Source of the DNA: an uncultured Bacilli bacterium
Lineage (GTDB): Bacteria; Bacillota_I; Bacilli_A; RF39; UBA660
Assembly: GCA_934130265.1 (NCBI GenBank)
Contig: CAKOYC010000039.1
Coordinates: 1 to 8,906 of the forward strand
DNA length: 8,906 nt
Reading direction: 5' to 3'
Part shown: piece by piece, positions 8,144-8,906 of the stretch
Numbering within the stretch: the first letter of the stretch is position 1
Layout of the letters: each line of letters begins with the position of its first letter
The notes under the pieces: generated by a model
Databases searched by the model: none
Told to the model about the DNA's origin: nothing
The model's input: only the letters and a program-made list of their open reading frames with translations
Program-made: the position numbers and the translations under genes

Positions 8144-8183
8144 AAAAAAGGCATACATTTAGATACTATAATAATGCTTTTTT
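8144..8183 (+). terminator. Probable intrinsic terminator after the AAA+ gene
   Basis: The arms AAAAAAGGCAT (one bulged G) and ATGCTTTTTT enclose a loop of about 19 bases, with the T-run forming the 3' side of the stem. It lies 15 bases after the TAA stop. The A-T-rich stem and long loop make it a weaker case than the first terminator. Confidence 0.55.
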
Positions 8184-8186
8184 ATG

Positions 8187-8195
8187 TGATATAAT
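8187..8195 (+). promoter_or_regulatory. Extended -10 promoter of the second lectin-like gene
   Basis: A perfect extended -10 element, TGA followed by TATAAT (8190-8195). There is no good -35 box at the expected distance, which extended -10 promoters tolerate. The predicted start is near 8202, giving a leader of about 60 bases with a weak ATAATG/CATTAT hairpin (8205-8210 with 8227-8232). Confidence 0.55.
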
Positions 8196-8250
8196 TTATT
8201 TATAATAATGATGTTTGTAAAAATAACATTATATTCTGAAGTAATATATG

Positions 8251-8257
8251 AGGTGAT
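8251..8257 (+). promoter_or_regulatory. Ribosome binding site fixing the start at ATG 8265
   Basis: AGGTGAT is an exact match to the anti-Shine-Dalgarno end of 16S rRNA and sits 7 bases before ATG 8265. Two closer ATGs (8248 and 8256) are followed within one or two codons by stops (ATG AGG TGA; ATG TTT TAA), so 8265 is the functional start. Confidence 0.75.
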
Positions 8258-8264
8258 GTTTTAA

Positions 8265-8906
8265 ATGATTAATCAAGAATTAACTTTATTGTCTGAAGGA
8301 CAAATTTGGGGAAACAGTAGTGAACCTCAATTAGAAGTAATTAGAAAATACGGAACAGAAGCTGCAATTACAGATTTATGTATTTTAACCGGTAGTTATT
8401 TATGTAAAGATACTGATTATAATATAGATGAAGATAGGTCTTTAACTGGTAGAACTGGTTGGTTTTGGACTAGATCTGATGAGGACGATAATGATGTTTG
8501 CGTGGTCTATCTTGGTGATAGGAGCGGCTACTATAGCTATGGACGCGATGGTGCTGTTCGCCCAGCTTTGCAATCTTCTGTAATCTTTTCCAAAATCTCA
8601 CCGAACAGAGTGAGGGGATACAATGGAACAGAAGAAGTAGAATATGGAGAATATCCTCAAAATGCTGCTTCTGAAGATATGCAAATGACATTAGAATTAA
8701 AATATAATATGGGAATGAATACAACAGGAAGAAGTTATACATTTGATTCTGTAAAATATGATGACTATGATACGGGATTTAAACCTGTAACTTATGAAGA
8801 ATACGAATATCAAGGAAAGGAATATATTCGTATAAAAGCTAACTCTGATTTTGGTGACGGTAAATTTATGCTTTCAAATGGTGTTGAATATAGAAATGGT
8901 GATTAC
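8265..8906 (+). CDS. Lectin-like/FGE-like variable-module protein, 3' partial
   Basis: The frame is open from ATG 8265 to the last base, so 214 residues are visible and the gene runs on. There is no signal peptide or membrane segment at the N-terminus (MINQELTLLSEGQIWGN), suggesting a cytoplasmic protein or one exported by another route. An N-terminal part (1-60, including KYGTEAAITDLCILTGSYLC) leads into LTGRTGWFWTRSD (60-72), a hypervariable-looking stretch, and the closing motif AVRPALQSS (97-105), the same W...(G/A)VRP(A/V) core as in the first gene. A linker (SKISPNRVRGYNG) and a second region follow, VEYGEYPQ (126-133) through EYEYQGKEYIRIKANS to GDGKFMLSNGVEYRNGDY. From memory, this arrangement matches a multi-copy Firmicute family whose middle segment varies strongly between paralogues. 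The exact function is unknown. Codon composition shifts sharply at about 8457-8615. Confidence 0.8.
   Translation, partial: MINQELTLLSEGQIWGNSSEPQLEVIRKYGTEAAITDLCILTGSYLCKDTDYNIDEDRSLTGRTGWFWTRSDEDDNDVCVVYLGDRSGYYSYGRDGAVRPALQSSVIFSKISPNRVRGYNGTEEVEYGEYPQNAASEDMQMTLELKYNMGMNTTGRSYTFDSVKYDDYDTGFKPVTYEEYEYQGKEYIRIKANSDFGDGKFMLSNGVEYRNGDY
8457..8570 (+). other. Candidate DGR variable region (VR2), internal
   Basis: This encodes Gly65 to about Leu102 of the partial protein (GWFWTRSD to AVRPAL). Hand count for 8461-8580: GC 58/120 and adenine 23/120, against GC 18/60 and adenine 25/60 in 8641-8700. CpGs cluster here (seven between 8486 and 8612), with codons tgc, gtc, agc, ggc, tac and cgc that are scarce elsewhere in the window. 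The run of NNC/NNT codons and the loss of A are what A-specific retrohoming from AAC-type template codons would leave. Shifted composition continues to about 8615, so the exchanged unit may be longer. No template repeat or reverse transcriptase is in view. Confidence 0.55.

Noticed and set aside
8470..8742. Open frame on the minus strand across the second variable patch
   Set aside because: It is antisense to the clear plus-strand gene starting at 8265 and shows no recognisable motif. The composition shift is better explained by the plus-strand module.
1..8906. Mycoplasma-type genetic code (UGA = Trp)
   Set aside because: The tryptophans I checked, including conserved ones in IleRS, are TGG and no gene needs to read through TGA.
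1..8906. CRISPR array, tRNA or rRNA genes, insertion sequence ends
   Set aside because: I saw no regularly spaced repeats, no tRNA-like cloverleaf and no transposase or terminal inverted repeats.

Overview
The window is AT-rich DNA, all coding on the plus strand. It looks like a low-GC Firmicute/Bacilli-type bacterium, possibly one of the uncultured gut lineages: AAGGAGGA-type ribosome binding sites, extended -10 promoters, a T-box leader ahead of ileS and a strong bias to A/T-ending codons. The four complete reading-frame ends are all TAA and the tryptophans I checked are TGG, so nothing suggests a reassigned UGA. The lineage is inference.

Layout. (1) 1-1566: the 3' part of a large, probably surface-exposed protein ending in a C-type-lectin/FGE-like (DUF6273-like) module, followed by an intrinsic terminator. 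(2) 1699-3318: a membrane-anchored putative HExxH metalloprotein with its own promoter. (3) 3301-3566: promoter and isoleucine T-box (specifier AUC). (4) 3567-6653: type 2 isoleucyl-tRNA synthetase. (5) 6690-8129: a stand-alone Clp/Hsp100 D1-like AAA+ ATPase, probably co-transcribed with ileS, followed by a probable terminator. (6) 8265 to the right edge: a 5'-complete gene open at the window end, with a second lectin-like variable module in its middle.

The most interesting signal is in genes 1 and 6. Each has a stretch of about 110-160 bases, coding for the W...G-V/A-R-P core of the lectin-like fold, whose composition breaks sharply from the rest of its gene. GC jumps from about 30% to 42-48%, CpG clusters, and adenine falls from about 40% to about 20%. 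This is the footprint expected of variable regions (VR) written by a diversity-generating retroelement (DGR), which replaces adenines of a template. No reverse transcriptase or template repeat lies in the window, so the DGR would act from elsewhere. Cassette recombination among paralogues is the main alternative.

Two further points stand out. The IleRS carries a swapped class I signature, GLHH instead of HxGH, a form reported to give mupirocin hyper-resistance. Its T-box also lacks the usual competing terminator downstream of the antiterminator.
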